A stretch of 64,000 nucleotides of DNA. Source: Taibaiella sp047605615 (lineage in GTDB: Bacteria; Bacteroidota; Bacteroidia; Chitinophagales; Chitinophagaceae). Under the pieces are notes generated by a model that was not told the DNA's origin, did not search any database, and saw only the letters and a list, made by a program, of their open reading frames with translations. The DNA lies in NCBI GenBank assembly GCA_047605615.1, contig JASGFI010000002.1, positions 8,616-72,615 on the forward strand, read 5' to 3'. Below, in pieces: positions 9,940 to 18,233 of the stretch (the stretch's first letter is position 1; each line of letters starts with the position of its first letter). A program made the translations under genes and the position numbers.

Positions 9940-10770
9940 ATGAAACAGTATATTTTGGTTTATACACGCTTTACCGCCATTAGCAGGAATGCCGTGGAAT
10001 ACGGTTGCGCATTGGCCGCAGACCGCAATTATTCGGTTGTGTTGGTTCATAACTACACGCCGGAAATGAGCTACGCCGCCGATGCCATAGCCCTTGCCAG
10101 CATGCAATACGGCATAGCCGATGCAGAAGAACAATTAGTGGCGGAACACGAACGTGCGAAAACCCTTTTCCCGTCCGTAGATGTTCAGTATCTATTAACG
10201 GTAGGCCAGTATGCCGATGCGGTACAAGCGGCCATGGACAAATATCCCATACATTTTTTGGTAACGGGCGCACCCGAAAGCGGCGGCGATTTCTGGGCCT
10301 TTAACGACACGTTCGTAGATGTAATAAACGACCTGCCGCTACCCGTATTGGTTATACCCATGGCCGTAACTTATCGGGAAGCGGTCAATATAGGTTTTGC
10401 TTGCGACTATGCCACGCCCTTGGATTCCAAACAAATAAAGTTCATAGAACACCTAATGGAAAGCCAAGCCGGCGCACAGTTGCACGTTATCCATGTAAGC
10501 GTACCCGGCAAGTTAAAGGAACAGGTGCGGCAAGCCAATCAAGAACAATTGGCAACTGCACTTGCGCGGCACAATCCCAAGTTTGCCAACATTGTCAACA
10601 ACGAAGTGATAGCTTCTATCATTGGCTATGTGCGCAAGCAAAACATACAATTGCTACTCGTCATTCCGCACAGGCACGGCTTGTGGTTCAATATATTCAA
10701 CCAGAGCCACACCCGAAGGCTTACCCGCATCAACCATTTGCCTATCCTCGCCTTGCAAGACACGGAGTAG
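9940..10770 (+). CDS. Universal stress protein, tandem UspA domains
   Basis: A 276-residue protein made of two UspA-like alpha/beta domains (about 1-140 and 145-272). The first begins KQYILVYTRFTAISRNAVEYGCALA and ends with PLPVLVIPMAV. The second ends with the matching HLPILALQDTE. The second domain has an SHTRRLTRINHLPIL ending, resembling the usual G-x9-G-S/T nucleotide loop region but without a clear Gly-rich loop, so ATP binding is uncertain. Tandem Usp proteins of this size are common in Bacteroidota and act as cytosolic stress-response factors. It converges with the ketosynthase gene, with only 46 bases between the two stops. Confidence 0.85.
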   Translation: MKQYILVYTRFTAISRNAVEYGCALAADRNYSVVLVHNYTPEMSYAADAIALASMQYGIADAEEQLVAEHERAKTLFPSVDVQYLLTVGQYADAVQAAMDKYPIHFLVTGAPESGGDFWAFNDTFVDVINDLPLPVLVIPMAVTYREAVNIGFACDYATPLDSKQIKFIEHLMESQAGAQLHVIHVSVPGKLKEQVRQANQEQLATALARHNPKFANIVNNEVIASIIGYVRKQNIQLLLVIPHRHGLWFNIFNQSHTRRLTRINHLPILALQDTE

Positions 10771-10816
10771 CAAGGCGAAGATGTACCAGACAACTTTTTG
10801 GGGTGATGAAAAACGG

Positions 10817-11944
10817 CTATACCACCGTCAGCAATGCGTAGGTATAGGCAAAACGCGCACTTTCGGGCACCATGATAAATATTTGTTCGCCTTTCTTCAG
10901 TTTCGCTTGGTTAAAAAGCTCTTCCAGCATAAAATAAGGTGAGGCAGAGCCTACGTTGCCCAGTCTGTCGAGGTTGGTGTACCAAGCACTTTCGGGTATC
11001 GTCAAATTGCGCAAGGCCAGTTCTTCCTTTATTTTTTTTCGGAAAAATTCGGACGACAGGTGCGGCAAAAACCAATCGACCTTGCTGGATTCCCAACCGC
11101 GTTTCTTGATTATTTTCTCCAGAAAATCTACGCCTCTCGGCACTATGTTTTCGCCCAACAGACGGGTATCTTGCTTTATGGAAAAAACGCTTTGTGACAG
11201 CCATTCGTTAGTGGGCAAATCGTTGTAACCAACCAAGTCGCTGCCGTTCTTTACGCTACCGGCGTACATGCAGGTTTCGAGTTGGTGCGCAAACGAGGTA
11301 ATTTCCACCCATTCCACTTTCAGCGAAAGGCCGTTGGCATTGGGTTTGTCTTCAAAAAAGGCAGCACCGGCGCCATCGCTCAGCATCCAGCGCAGGAAAT
11401 CTTTCTCAAATGCTATGTAGCCGTTTTCTTCTATCTCCTTTACCTTGTCTATCTCGGCCTCAAATTTATCTGCCGTAAGGAATTTGCTCATCCTTTCGGA
11501 ACCCGTGGCCACCGCATTGCGTACGTCGCCACTGCCTACGGAAAGCCAAGCGAGCTTGAAAGCATTCATGCCCGAGTTGCAGGCACCCGAAAAGGAATAG
11601 GTTTCCATGGGGTGGCTGCCCAGTATGCCATGCACCATGGAAGCGTGCGAGGGCAAGGTTTGGTCGGGAGAGGTGGTGCCGCAAGCCAGTAGTTCCAATG
11701 CTTCAATGTTGGCATTGGGAAACAAGATTTTTACTGCTTCGGCGGTCAGCTCGGCATTGGAATATGTTTTTTTGCCTTCCGCAAAAGCGTAGTAGCGGGT
11801 TTTGATGCCGTTGTTGCGCAATATGAGCGGCCTCACTTTAGACGGCTTATTACCTACAAATCCCAAAACTGCCTCCATCTCGTCGTTGTCAATGGGTTCG
11901 TAGGGCAGAAACTTGGATAGGCGGGTAATGTAAACGTTTTGCAT
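10817..11944 (-). CDS. Beta-ketoacyl-ACP synthase III-like, StlD/DarB family
   Basis: A 375-residue thiolase-fold condensing enzyme. The N-terminus (VYITRLSKFLPYEPIDNDEME, then PSKVRPLILRNNGIKTRYYA) is the signature I associate with the DarB/StlD ketosynthases that make dialkylresorcinol precursors. The catalytic triad is complete: Cys122 in SGACNSG, His295 in WFLPHLSS and Asn330 in RLGNVGSAS. The ATG at 11944 is preferred over a GTG 15 bases upstream because an AAAGAAAAGG stretch lies about 12 bases ahead of it. Known DarB genes sit with a cyclase/aromatase partner (darA) and often a polyene cluster; none is adjacent, so this copy is an orphan. It could instead serve another lipid or secondary-metabolite pathway. 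Confidence 0.8.
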   Translation of the reverse strand: MQNVYITRLSKFLPYEPIDNDEMEAVLGFVGNKPSKVRPLILRNNGIKTRYYAFAEGKKTYSNAELTAEAVKILFPNANIEALELLACGTTSPDQTLPSHASMVHGILGSHPMETYSFSGACNSGMNAFKLAWLSVGSGDVRNAVATGSERMSKFLTADKFEAEIDKVKEIEENGYIAFEKDFLRWMLSDGAGAAFFEDKPNANGLSLKVEWVEITSFAHQLETCMYAGSVKNGSDLVGYNDLPTNEWLSQSVFSIKQDTRLLGENIVPRGVDFLEKIIKKRGWESSKVDWFLPHLSSEFFRKKIKEELALRNLTIPESAWYTNLDRLGNVGSASPYFMLEELFNQAKLKKGEQIFIMVPESARFAYTYALLTVV

Positions 11945-12038
11945 TATGGGTATCGTCACCTTTTCTTTGTTAGGTTAACTTTTCGTTGCAAGCAACACTA
12001 CGAGCAACGTCTATTTGTTTGTTGAAAAGAAAGGGCGG

Positions 12039-12046
12039 CAAAGATA
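12039..12046 (-). promoter_or_regulatory. Probable -7 element for the ketosynthase gene
   Basis: TATCTTTG on the minus strand, matching TAnnTTTG, about 95 bases upstream of the ketosynthase start. The rest of 11945-12285 shows no other recognisable feature. Confidence 0.35.
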
Positions 12047-12285
12047 AGACAATATGAACAGCTTGAATTATGTGGCGAAAAAGATGGGGGCAAAATGCAC
12101 CCGATTGTTCAATTCCCGAAAGCGACACACCGTATTTTGCCCAGTAGGACTGCTGCCGCAAAAAGCAAGTGCCATTTCTTGCCATGACCGACCCGCAACC
12201 ATGGCCCAACATCCATTTTGGTTGGTGCCGAGGCGACAAGTTCGACACAGCTACAATTTTCCGGCATCGACAATCAAGCGATTCT

Positions 12286-13518
12286 TTACGCCAGCATCGC
12301 CACGCTTTTTTCTACCCCGGTTTTCAGTTTGTCTATTTCTTCCTTGGTGTTGTATAGGGCAAATGATGCGCGTACCGTGCCCGGTATGTGGTAATAGTCC
12401 ATGATGGGCTGGCAGCAATGGTGGCCCGTGCGTACCGCTATGCTTTGCTTGTCCAATATTTCGCCCAGGTCGAAGGGATGCACATTGCCCACCAGGAAAG
12501 AAACCGTGGCCGCCCTATTTTTGGGTTCGCCTATAAAGCGTAGGGCAGGTATGGTTTGCAGTTCCTGTACGGCATATAGGGTCAGCTCGTGTTCGTGGTT
12601 TATTATGTTGTCCAAACCTACGCTGTTTACATAATCCAATGCCGCACCCAAGCCTATGGCACCACTAATATCGGGTGTGCCGGCCTCGAATTTGAAAGGC
12701 AAGTCGGCCCAGGTGGCACCTTGGAAAGTAACTTGTTTGATCATGGAGCCGCCACCTTGGTAAGGGGGCATTTGTTCCAGCCATTTTTCCTTTCCGTACA
12801 ATACGCCTATGCCCGTGGGGCCATATATTTTGTGTCCCGAAAACACCAGGAAGTCCACATCCAGGGCTTGTACGTCCACATGGGTATGTTGTATGGCCTG
12901 CGCCGCGTCCACCAGTATGGGTACATTGTGTTTGTGGGCAGTGGTTATGATGCTGGCCACCGGGTTTACGGTGCCAAGCGTGTTGCTTACCCAGGTTACG
13001 GCCAATAATCGTGTGCGTTCTGTTATCAGGCTGTCTATATCGTCAAGTATCAAATCGCCGTTGGCATCCATGGGTATTGCTTTCAGCGTAGCGCCGCGGT
13101 CTTGGCAGGCTATTTGCCAAGGCACTATGTTGCTATGGTGTTCCATGGCCGAAACGATTATTTCGTCGCCTTCGCCAACAAATTTCTTACAGAAAGACGA
13201 TGCTGCCAGGTTGATGCTTTCGGTGGTGCCTCGGGTAAATATTATTTCGTAGTCGTGGGCGGCGTTGACGAATTTTGCCACGGTATGCCTTGCCGCTTCT
13301 TGTGCATCGGTAGCCACTTGGCTAAGGTAGTGTACGCCACGGTGCACATTGGCATTATATTCTTTGTAGTATTTGTCCAATGCGTCCAGCACGGCTATGG
13401 GCTTTTGGGTGGTGGCGCCGTTATCGAGGTACACAAGCGGCCGGCCATACACCGTGCGTTGCAGTATGGGGAAGTCGGCCCTGATTTTTGCTATGTCAAA
13501 ATTTGGTAGGTCGTTCAT
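12286..13518 (-). CDS. sufS: Cysteine desulfurase SufS
   Basis: A PLP-dependent class V aminotransferase-fold enzyme that removes sulfur from cysteine as a persulfide for Fe-S cluster assembly. Length (410 residues from the ATG at 13518) fits the SufS/CsdA group. Lys230 in FSGHKIYGPTG is the Schiff-base lysine, SAMEHHSNIVPW carries the conserved His, and the active-site loop RTGHHCCQP provides the catalytic Cys368, with an extra adjacent Cys369. An alternative ATG at 13533 adds five residues; I chose 13518 because it leaves the usual short lead into KIRADFPIL. It is separated from sufB by 11 kb. Its upstream region has been duplicated at 18112-18204. Confidence 0.95.
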   Translation of the reverse strand: MNDLPNFDIAKIRADFPILQRTVYGRPLVYLDNGATTQKPIAVLDALDKYYKEYNANVHRGVHYLSQVATDAQEAARHTVAKFVNAAHDYEIIFTRGTTESINLAASSFCKKFVGEGDEIIVSAMEHHSNIVPWQIACQDRGATLKAIPMDANGDLILDDIDSLITERTRLLAVTWVSNTLGTVNPVASIITTAHKHNVPILVDAAQAIQHTHVDVQALDVDFLVFSGHKIYGPTGIGVLYGKEKWLEQMPPYQGGGSMIKQVTFQGATWADLPFKFEAGTPDISGAIGLGAALDYVNSVGLDNIINHEHELTLYAVQELQTIPALRFIGEPKNRAATVSFLVGNVHPFDLGEILDKQSIAVRTGHHCCQPIMDYYHIPGTVRASFALYNTKEEIDKLKTGVEKSVAMLA

Positions 13519-13524
13519 GTTTGG

Positions 13525-13617
13525 ATGCGGCATATTGCGAAACGCTTTAGTACGGCGGCGTTTCGTGGTGCGGCAAAGTTAGGCAAAAGCAGGCGGGAAT
13601 AGTAACTTGCGGCACTT
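13525..13617. repeat. Left host duplication of island 1 (93 bp)
   Basis: The sufS upstream region, repeated at 18112-18204 with three substitutions and no indels. The copies begin at ATGCGGCATATTGCG and end at TTGCGGCACTT. Directly after this copy the island's TIR-element sequence starts. Confidence 0.9.
13574..13581 (-). promoter_or_regulatory. Probable -7 element for sufS
   Basis: TAACTTTG on the minus strand, 55 bases upstream of the chosen sufS start. It lies inside the duplicated segment; the right copy carries a substitution here (CAAGGTTA on the plus strand), consistent with loss of function in the displaced copy. Confidence 0.4.
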
Positions 13618-13767
13618 CAGACTTGTGATTAAAAATGTGAAGTATCCAACTTCATCGCTTGCATTTTTTTATTTCTACAAAAGTATAATTTCATGGAACA
13701 AAATCAAGTCGGAAACTTGAAAATTAGCTATCACAAGTTACGCGCTTTGCTACACTTGCGAGAGCGG
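13618..13767 (+). repeat. TIR element copy R1, 5'-degenerate
   Basis: From about 13650 this matches R2 and R3 (CAAAAGTATAATTTCATGG through TGCGAGAGCGG). The first part is diverged and the left TIR is missing, cut at the junction with the host duplication. Confidence 0.75.
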
Positions 13768-13856
13768 AAAAACGGTCGGAATTTGGAAATTCGATTTGTT
13801 CTTATTTACTTCGCGCCCTCAATTTATTTCCTTTACATTTTAAATGTTTCAATTAC

Positions 13857-14614
13857 ATGAGAAGAAATGTCACTATTTTGTTGACCACATTTGGGTTTAT
13901 TGCAATTTGCGCAACCGCATTTGTTGCTTGTAAAAAAGAGCAATCCTTGTCTGCCCCACCTGCACAGGCTGCGCAGGTGCAAACCATGTCCTCTGCCGCG
14001 CCTTCATCCGGCATCGGCGTAAGTACAAGAGGGTTTTTGGTATTCAATTCTACTGCCGATGTTGACAACTACGTGTCGTTTCTTTTGGCAAGTACTTTGG
14101 TACTTTGGCCGAGGTAAAAACTTATCATAATTCGATTGGGTTTACCAGCCTTGCAGACAGTAAATATGACGACTTGGACGAAGGCACTTTGGTAACTGAG
14201 GCGCAATTGAAGGATTTCATGCTCGATGCACATAGTTTGGTGCAAGTGGCGGGTACATTGTTTCACGTATCGGACGACAGCATGTACCTGCTAACGTTGC
14301 AAGCTGCTGCCCTCACCGATGACACCTATGCCAGCATAGCCGCCGGAACATTCGATGCTGAGTTCATGAACCGTTTTGCCACAGGTCTTGAGCGAGATGA
14401 AACCTTTGGCTTATTTTCAACAATTGCCGCAAATCCTTCAGGTATTGATGAAGTATGGCCCGGCGGTGCTGCCGTTACAATGAAATTTTGGGGATGGGGA
14501 GATTGGACATGCCAACCTTGTGATGATACCGGATATCAAGTCTGTACTCGCATCTATTATGTTTTGTGGATGAGAAATGATTTTCAGCAGATTACAAAAC
14601 CATGTGTGTATTAG
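13857..14614 (+). pseudogene. Secreted lipoprotein, single frameshift near 14085
   Basis: Two overlapping frames make one protein of about 250 residues. The first (from 13857) has a signal and a lipobox ending in AFVAC, then a linker containing VQTMSS and a beta-strand NSTADVDNYVSF. The second frame continues as GKYFGTLAEVKTYHNSIGFTSL and runs to 14614. The switch is explained by one missing T in the CTTTTGG run near 14083-14087. The C-terminal part has a Cys cluster (WTCQPCDDTGYQVC). The linker phrase VQTMSS recurs in the broken lipoprotein of island 2 (21425-21910), so the two are probably distant relatives. The arrangement resembles lipoproteins found in many Bacteroidota, but I cannot name a function. 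Confidence 0.65.
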
Positions 14615-14721
14615 TATGAAAAGATTGGGTTTAATGCCTGATAAATTCTAAAGGGTTAGGACACATACATTTCGGTTTATCCCGCTTAATTCGGAATTGT
14701 TTAGCTAATCTATTTCAAAAG

Positions 14722-14757
14722 ACCAACCGGCAGACTTGATTAAGTCTGCCGGTTGGT
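14722..14757 (+). terminator. Hairpin terminator after the broken lipoprotein gene
   Basis: A perfect 16-bp stem (14722-14737 with 14742-14757) and a GATT loop, followed by an AT-rich rather than pure T stretch. Confidence 0.7.
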
Positions 14758-14787
14758 TATATATAATATATTTACTTTAAAAATATT

Positions 14788-15483
14788 ATGATTAACACAA
14801 AATCACATAAATTCATGTTTATTTTTTTGGCTATTGTTTTTTTGGGTAAAACTTATAGCTTTTGTCAAATCAACGACTCCTCTATCATTCCTAAGGAAAT
14901 GGATGAAGTAGTTGTTAAAGCAAGGGGTAAAAAAGGTAACCCAACATACAAGGTATTTAGTCTGACGGCTAAACGCAATATTTATTTAAGAGCTATAGAC
15001 TCCGGTGGTTTTATAGGCTGTTTTATACCCTGCACTGCCAAAGAAGCATTGACAGTGGCAGACATTAAATATCCGTTGGGTATGATGGGCATGGACAAAA
15101 GTTTAGACATAAACACGTTTATTGTCTTGAAATACGCCGATGGCAGCGACAGCACCATCCATGTTAAACCTTGGGAGCGGAAGTATGAAAAAAATGAGGA
15201 AACGCTTAGCATCGACAATAATCTGATTTTGCAAAAATCAATTTTGGGGTTCTACGTTTTTTTGCAGATAAACGAAAAAGTCAATCCTAAATATTATTAC
15301 TTTTTAACCTTCAATAAAAAATACAAGTCTAAATTGACTTATACCTACAATAAGGCCCATAAAATAGTATTGTACGACCCAACTTTGGATTTACTGCCAG
15401 ATAAATCATGGCAGTACGAATTGCTAATGAAAAATGCAGAGAGGTACAATTGGGCAGTAGAAGTACGCTATTCGGCAAAGTAA
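14788..15483 (+). CDS. Secreted protein of unknown function, island 1
   Basis: A 231-residue protein beginning with a signal peptide (hydrophobic core FMFIFLAIVFLGKTYSF; the ATG at residue 9 is a possible alternative start). Soon after the predicted cleavage comes EMDEVVVKA, which looks like the DEVVV strand seen near the start of Bacteroidota TonB-linked proteins. It may only be a beta-strand coincidence. A Cys pair occurs in GCFIPC. The rest is Lys/Tyr-rich and predicted beta. Codon use is AT-rich like the rest of the island. No family recognised. Confidence 0.6.
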   Translation: MINTKSHKFMFIFLAIVFLGKTYSFCQINDSSIIPKEMDEVVVKARGKKGNPTYKVFSLTAKRNIYLRAIDSGGFIGCFIPCTAKEALTVADIKYPLGMMGMDKSLDINTFIVLKYADGSDSTIHVKPWERKYEKNEETLSIDNNLILQKSILGFYVFLQINEKVNPKYYYFLTFNKKYKSKLTYTYNKAHKIVLYDPTLDLLPDKSWQYELLMKNAERYNWAVEVRYSAK

Positions 15484-15543
15484 CGCAGAGGTAGTGGGGT
15501 ACGCGCTACGGCAATATCGCCGTCTATTGTCAAAAAATCCGCT

Positions 15544-15714
15544 CCGCTCTCGCATTCTTGCGCAGCAGATTTGTGAGAATAATTCTTGGTTTCCTAAATC
15601 ATCACTTGCATACATTTTTTGCCCCTCCAAAAGTATAACTTCATGGAACAAATCAAGTCGGAAACTTGAAAATTAGCTATCACAAGTTACGCTTCGCTAC
15701 ACTTGCGAGAGCGG
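15544..15714 (+). repeat. TIR element copy R2 (171 bp, intact ends)
   Basis: Begins CCGCTCTCGCA and ends TGCGAGAGCGG: an 11-bp perfect terminal inverted repeat. It is nearly identical to R3 and codes for nothing, so it looks like a MITE-type non-autonomous element. It abuts and truncates the transposase remnant at its right end. No clear short target duplication is visible. Confidence 0.85.
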
Positions 15715-15816
15715 ATAACCATACTTGCAGTTTTTGCACCGATAGCGGGGACGACCGCCTATGTTGCCATTTTTTACCCGTTCCGCACTTTTGCATTTTG
15801 GACAATATTCTATCAT
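15697..15816 (-). pseudogene. Transposase N-terminal zinc-ribbon remnant (IS1-like)
   Basis: From an ATG at 15816 the minus strand encodes MIEYCPKCKSAERVKNG, then RPRYRCKNCKYGY. This is a C-x2-C...C-x2-C zinc ribbon typical of the InsA-like N-terminus of IS1-family transposases. After 34 residues it runs into the right TIR of R2 and stops five codons later. It is too short to be functional and is probably the stump of an IS cut by the R2 element. Confidence 0.6.
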
Positions 15817-15950
15817 GATATTTTTTTGCGAAGACAATAAATAATATCATTATTTAGACACTAATGCCTGATATTTAATTCGCTTATTATAGTGGTCTTT
15901 TCAGGTCGCCAGCATGGTGTACTTTTTGGCAAAACGACAATTGCATTTGG

Positions 15951-17423
15951 TTATGGTCGAGCATTTTCAAGAATGTTCATCGGATAGCCCCTTAGAACAC
16001 CACCACTATCTTCTATTGATAAAACCTGCTTGTCTTTGTCGTAAAGTATGACAGGGTAATCATGGATGCTCAAATGAAGGATATTTAGGTTTATTGAATT
16101 TGTTAGCTGCATGGATGGCATGTCTATTACATTTAAGTAGTATGTTTTTTCTGTTTTAGAAATTATATATATGTTATTGCTTATTTTGTCATTAAATAAA
16201 TAAATATTTTCTACAGGTAAAAAAGTTTCGCCATCCCCAAGTTTTCTTAACAAACCGGGATTAAGGATACTGTAATCAATGTTGTATTGCGGCGAAAAAT
16301 CGTAGTCGGTGTTATTGCTTAAATTGGAAATGGTAGAACCCGTAAGCGGCACAAGAAACGGGTAATCCATAACTCTTAAAGTTGGCAAAAGAGAGTATCC
16401 TATTTTGCTGCTAAAGAAAATTTCGGGATATTGGTTCAATAGTTGTTTTTCAAAAAATAGTCTGTTTTTCCTTAGTTTAAATATAGCGATATATCGACGA
16501 TTCTCTGCGACTTTTTGCCAATTCGAAGGATAGTAGGTAAACAAAAAAGTTGTATCATTTAGTACTACGAATGACGTAGCGGGAAACGAAAACGAACCCA
16601 TGGTGTCCAATTTATTTATTGTTACAATAGGTATATATTCTTTTTCTCCGTCCAAATTCTGTTTTACCAATGTATAGCTTTTTGACAATACCCCCTTGAG
16701 GCCCATTTTTGCTTCTTCCTCATTGGGTGTCATTATGATAGGGGTACTTATGGTAAAATAAAAGGCATCATTGTAAACGTATTTACCCGATAAGGTAGAT
16801 TTCATCATATCCTTTTGAACTATATTGTCTTGTAACGAATGATTAGTTTTGTCATAAAATGATGGATTAATTTTAATTTGCGACAGAATACAGTTCTTGT
16901 GTACAACGCTGTCTAATTTGAATTGGTATGTATCATTTCCTCTTTTGAAGGACAGGGAAGATGTGAAAAAGTTCTCAGATATTAGCCATCCATTTAGAAA
17001 ATATTGGTACAATGGACGTGAGGTTTTTGTAACAACATTTGTTTTTAACAAGGTTTCAATGGCCAACATATCATCAGCCTCCAGCGTATTAATTGACTTT
17101 TTAAATGTAATCTCCCCAGTTGGGGAACATAGGGCTATCGAGCTTACATGGCAGTTAATTAAATTGTAATACTTGTCGCTATATACGGGATTGAAATTCT
17201 TATATGCCGAAAATGTATAGCGTATTTCGGTACTATCATGCTCAAAAGCTTGGGGGAAAACGTAAAAAACTGGAATGGTATCCAATTTATGCAAAAATCC
17301 CTCGAATATTTTTTGGCACTTTATACAATCATTTGGAAACAGTGTTACCAATAAACTTTGTCCGATTGAATTTTGTACAGAGAAGCCTATTAGAATTAAT
17401 AGTGTAATTATGGATTTACCCAT
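15951..17423 (-). CDS. Secreted CxxC-plus-propeller-like protein, island 1
   Basis: A 490-residue protein with a signal peptide (MGKSIITLLILIGFSVQNSIG). Its N-terminal domain has a thioredoxin-like beginning: a strand SLLVTLFP, then Cys33-x2-Cys36 (NDCIKC), a helix and a second strand VFYVFP. The larger C-terminal part is built of repeated beta-strand phrases with NDTTFLFTY, PLTGSTISN and NIYIISKTEKTYYLNVIDM, consistent with a six-bladed propeller of the sort common in Bacteroidota secreted proteins; this is inferred from pattern only. The CxxC unit closely parallels the separate 128-residue protein at 19839 in island 2, where the propeller is a different gene. It follows the small secreted protein at 17524 on the same strand. 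Confidence 0.65.
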   Translation of the reverse strand: MGKSIITLLILIGFSVQNSIGQSLLVTLFPNDCIKCQKIFEGFLHKLDTIPVFYVFPQAFEHDSTEIRYTFSAYKNFNPVYSDKYYNLINCHVSSIALCSPTGEITFKKSINTLEADDMLAIETLLKTNVVTKTSRPLYQYFLNGWLISENFFTSSLSFKRGNDTYQFKLDSVVHKNCILSQIKINPSFYDKTNHSLQDNIVQKDMMKSTLSGKYVYNDAFYFTISTPIIMTPNEEEAKMGLKGVLSKSYTLVKQNLDGEKEYIPIVTINKLDTMGSFSFPATSFVVLNDTTFLFTYYPSNWQKVAENRRYIAIFKLRKNRLFFEKQLLNQYPEIFFSSKIGYSLLPTLRVMDYPFLVPLTGSTISNLSNNTDYDFSPQYNIDYSILNPGLLRKLGDGETFLPVENIYLFNDKISNNIYIISKTEKTYYLNVIDMPSMQLTNSINLNILHLSIHDYPVILYDKDKQVLSIEDSGGVLRGYPMNILENARP

Positions 17424-17459
17424 TGGATAGAAGCGTTGAATCTAAGTTTGGAAATAAAA

Positions 17460-17487
17460 AGGTTGTTCAATTACACATGAACAACCT
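17460..17487 (-). terminator. Terminator between the small secreted protein and the CxxC-propeller gene
   Basis: A 10-bp stem (17460-17469 with 17478-17487); on the minus strand it is followed by a TTTTTATTT run. It would end or attenuate transcription from the small upstream gene before the 490-residue gene. Confidence 0.7.
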
Positions 17488-17523
17488 CTTGTTTTATGAA
17501 AATAACGTACGTTATGTAATTTC

Positions 17524-17850
17524 TTATTCCCCTTCTGTCTTCTCAAGCTGAGTAGCACTCATCGAGCCGTCCTCTAGTTCTTCTTTGATGCCGGGCAGGT
17601 CGTCATTGGGGACAGTAGCAGAATATAAAGCCCATTCGCTCCCATCCGAAGCTCTAAAATACACGCCTCCACCAGGTAAAGTGGCACCCAGCACACCGCA
17701 AAGACCACCGCCGTCACAATGCAATGTGTACCAACCACCGCCATTGCTCTCGCTAGAAAAAGCACCACGAACCCCGAATTGGGCGTTAGCGTGGGTCGCC
17801 ATAAGACTGGCACAGCAAGCAACACCAATTGCTAAAATCATTTTTCTCAT
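17524..17850 (-). CDS. Small secreted protein, island 1
   Basis: A 108-residue protein from the ATG at 17850, chosen because the signal peptide (MRKMILAIGVACCASLM...ANA) starts there; an in-frame ATG 12 codons upstream adds a basic lead. The mature part, beginning QFGVRGAFSSES, is short and Gly-rich with a Cys pair (HCDGGGLCG). It ends in an acidic Glu/Asp tail. Size, signal peptide and position in front of a propeller protein recall the NVEALA-type secreted peptides that precede propeller genes in Bacteroidota, but I see no NVEALA motif. Function unknown; it may be the partner or substrate of the downstream CxxC protein (inference). Confidence 0.6.
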   Translation of the reverse strand: MRKMILAIGVACCASLMATHANAQFGVRGAFSSESNGGGWYTLHCDGGGLCGVLGATLPGGGVYFRASDGSEWALYSATVPNDDLPGIKEELEDGSMSATQLEKTEGE

Positions 17851-17938
17851 TGTAAACTTACGTTTTAATATGTTTACAAAGCGCAAATCTAAATAGAAAA
17901 TTTTAAATAGAAAAGTTTAGTTTGTTGCTACATTAATT

Positions 17939-18110
17939 CCGCTCTCGCATTCTTGCGCAGCAGATTTGTGAGAATAATTCTTGGTTTCCTAAATCATCAC
18001 TTGCATACATTTTTTGCCCCTCCAAAAGTATAATTTCATGGAACAAAATCAAGTCGGAGACTTGAAAATTAGCTCTCACAAGTTACGCTTCGCTACACTT
18101 GCGAGAGCGG
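17939..18110 (+). repeat. TIR element copy R3 (172 bp, intact ends)
   Basis: CCGCTCTCGCA...TGCGAGAGCGG with an interior almost identical to R2. Its right end is one base from the right host duplication, so it forms the right boundary of island 1. Confidence 0.88.
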
Positions 18111-18111
18111 A

Positions 18112-18204
18112 ATGCGGCATATTGCGAAACGCTTTAGTGCGGCGGCGTTTCGTGGTGCGGCAAGGTTAGGCAAAAGCAGGCGGGAATTGTAACTTGCGGC
18201 ACTT
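18112..18204. repeat. Right host duplication of island 1 (93 bp)
   Basis: A copy of 13525-13617 with three substitutions. It leads directly into the glycosyltransferase upstream region, showing that sufS and the glycosyltransferase were divergent neighbours before the insertion. Confidence 0.9.
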
Positions 18205-18233
18205 AAGGCCACATACCTATTGTTTATCGAGCT

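Larger units (their letters stand above)
13618..18110. mobile_element. Island 1: AT-rich insertion bounded by TIR-element copies
   Basis: About 4.5 kb lying exactly between the two 93-bp host duplications. The left end is a decayed copy of a TIR element (R1) and the right end an intact copy (R3). A third copy (R2) and a transposase remnant lie inside. Cargo consists of secreted or lipoprotein genes with visibly lower GC than the flanking core genes. No intact transposase or integrase is present, so the island is probably immobile now or was moved in trans. Confidence 0.7.

Noticed and set aside
12054..12404. Plus-strand frame of 116 codons between the ketosynthase and sufS
   Set aside because: It runs into sufS on the opposite strand, has a Cys/Phe/Pro-biased product and no recognisable features.
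14255..14275. TGTTTCACGT, half of a parS site
   Set aside because: Only the left half matches the palindrome TGTTTCACGTGAAACA, and it lies inside a lipoprotein reading frame far from parAB.
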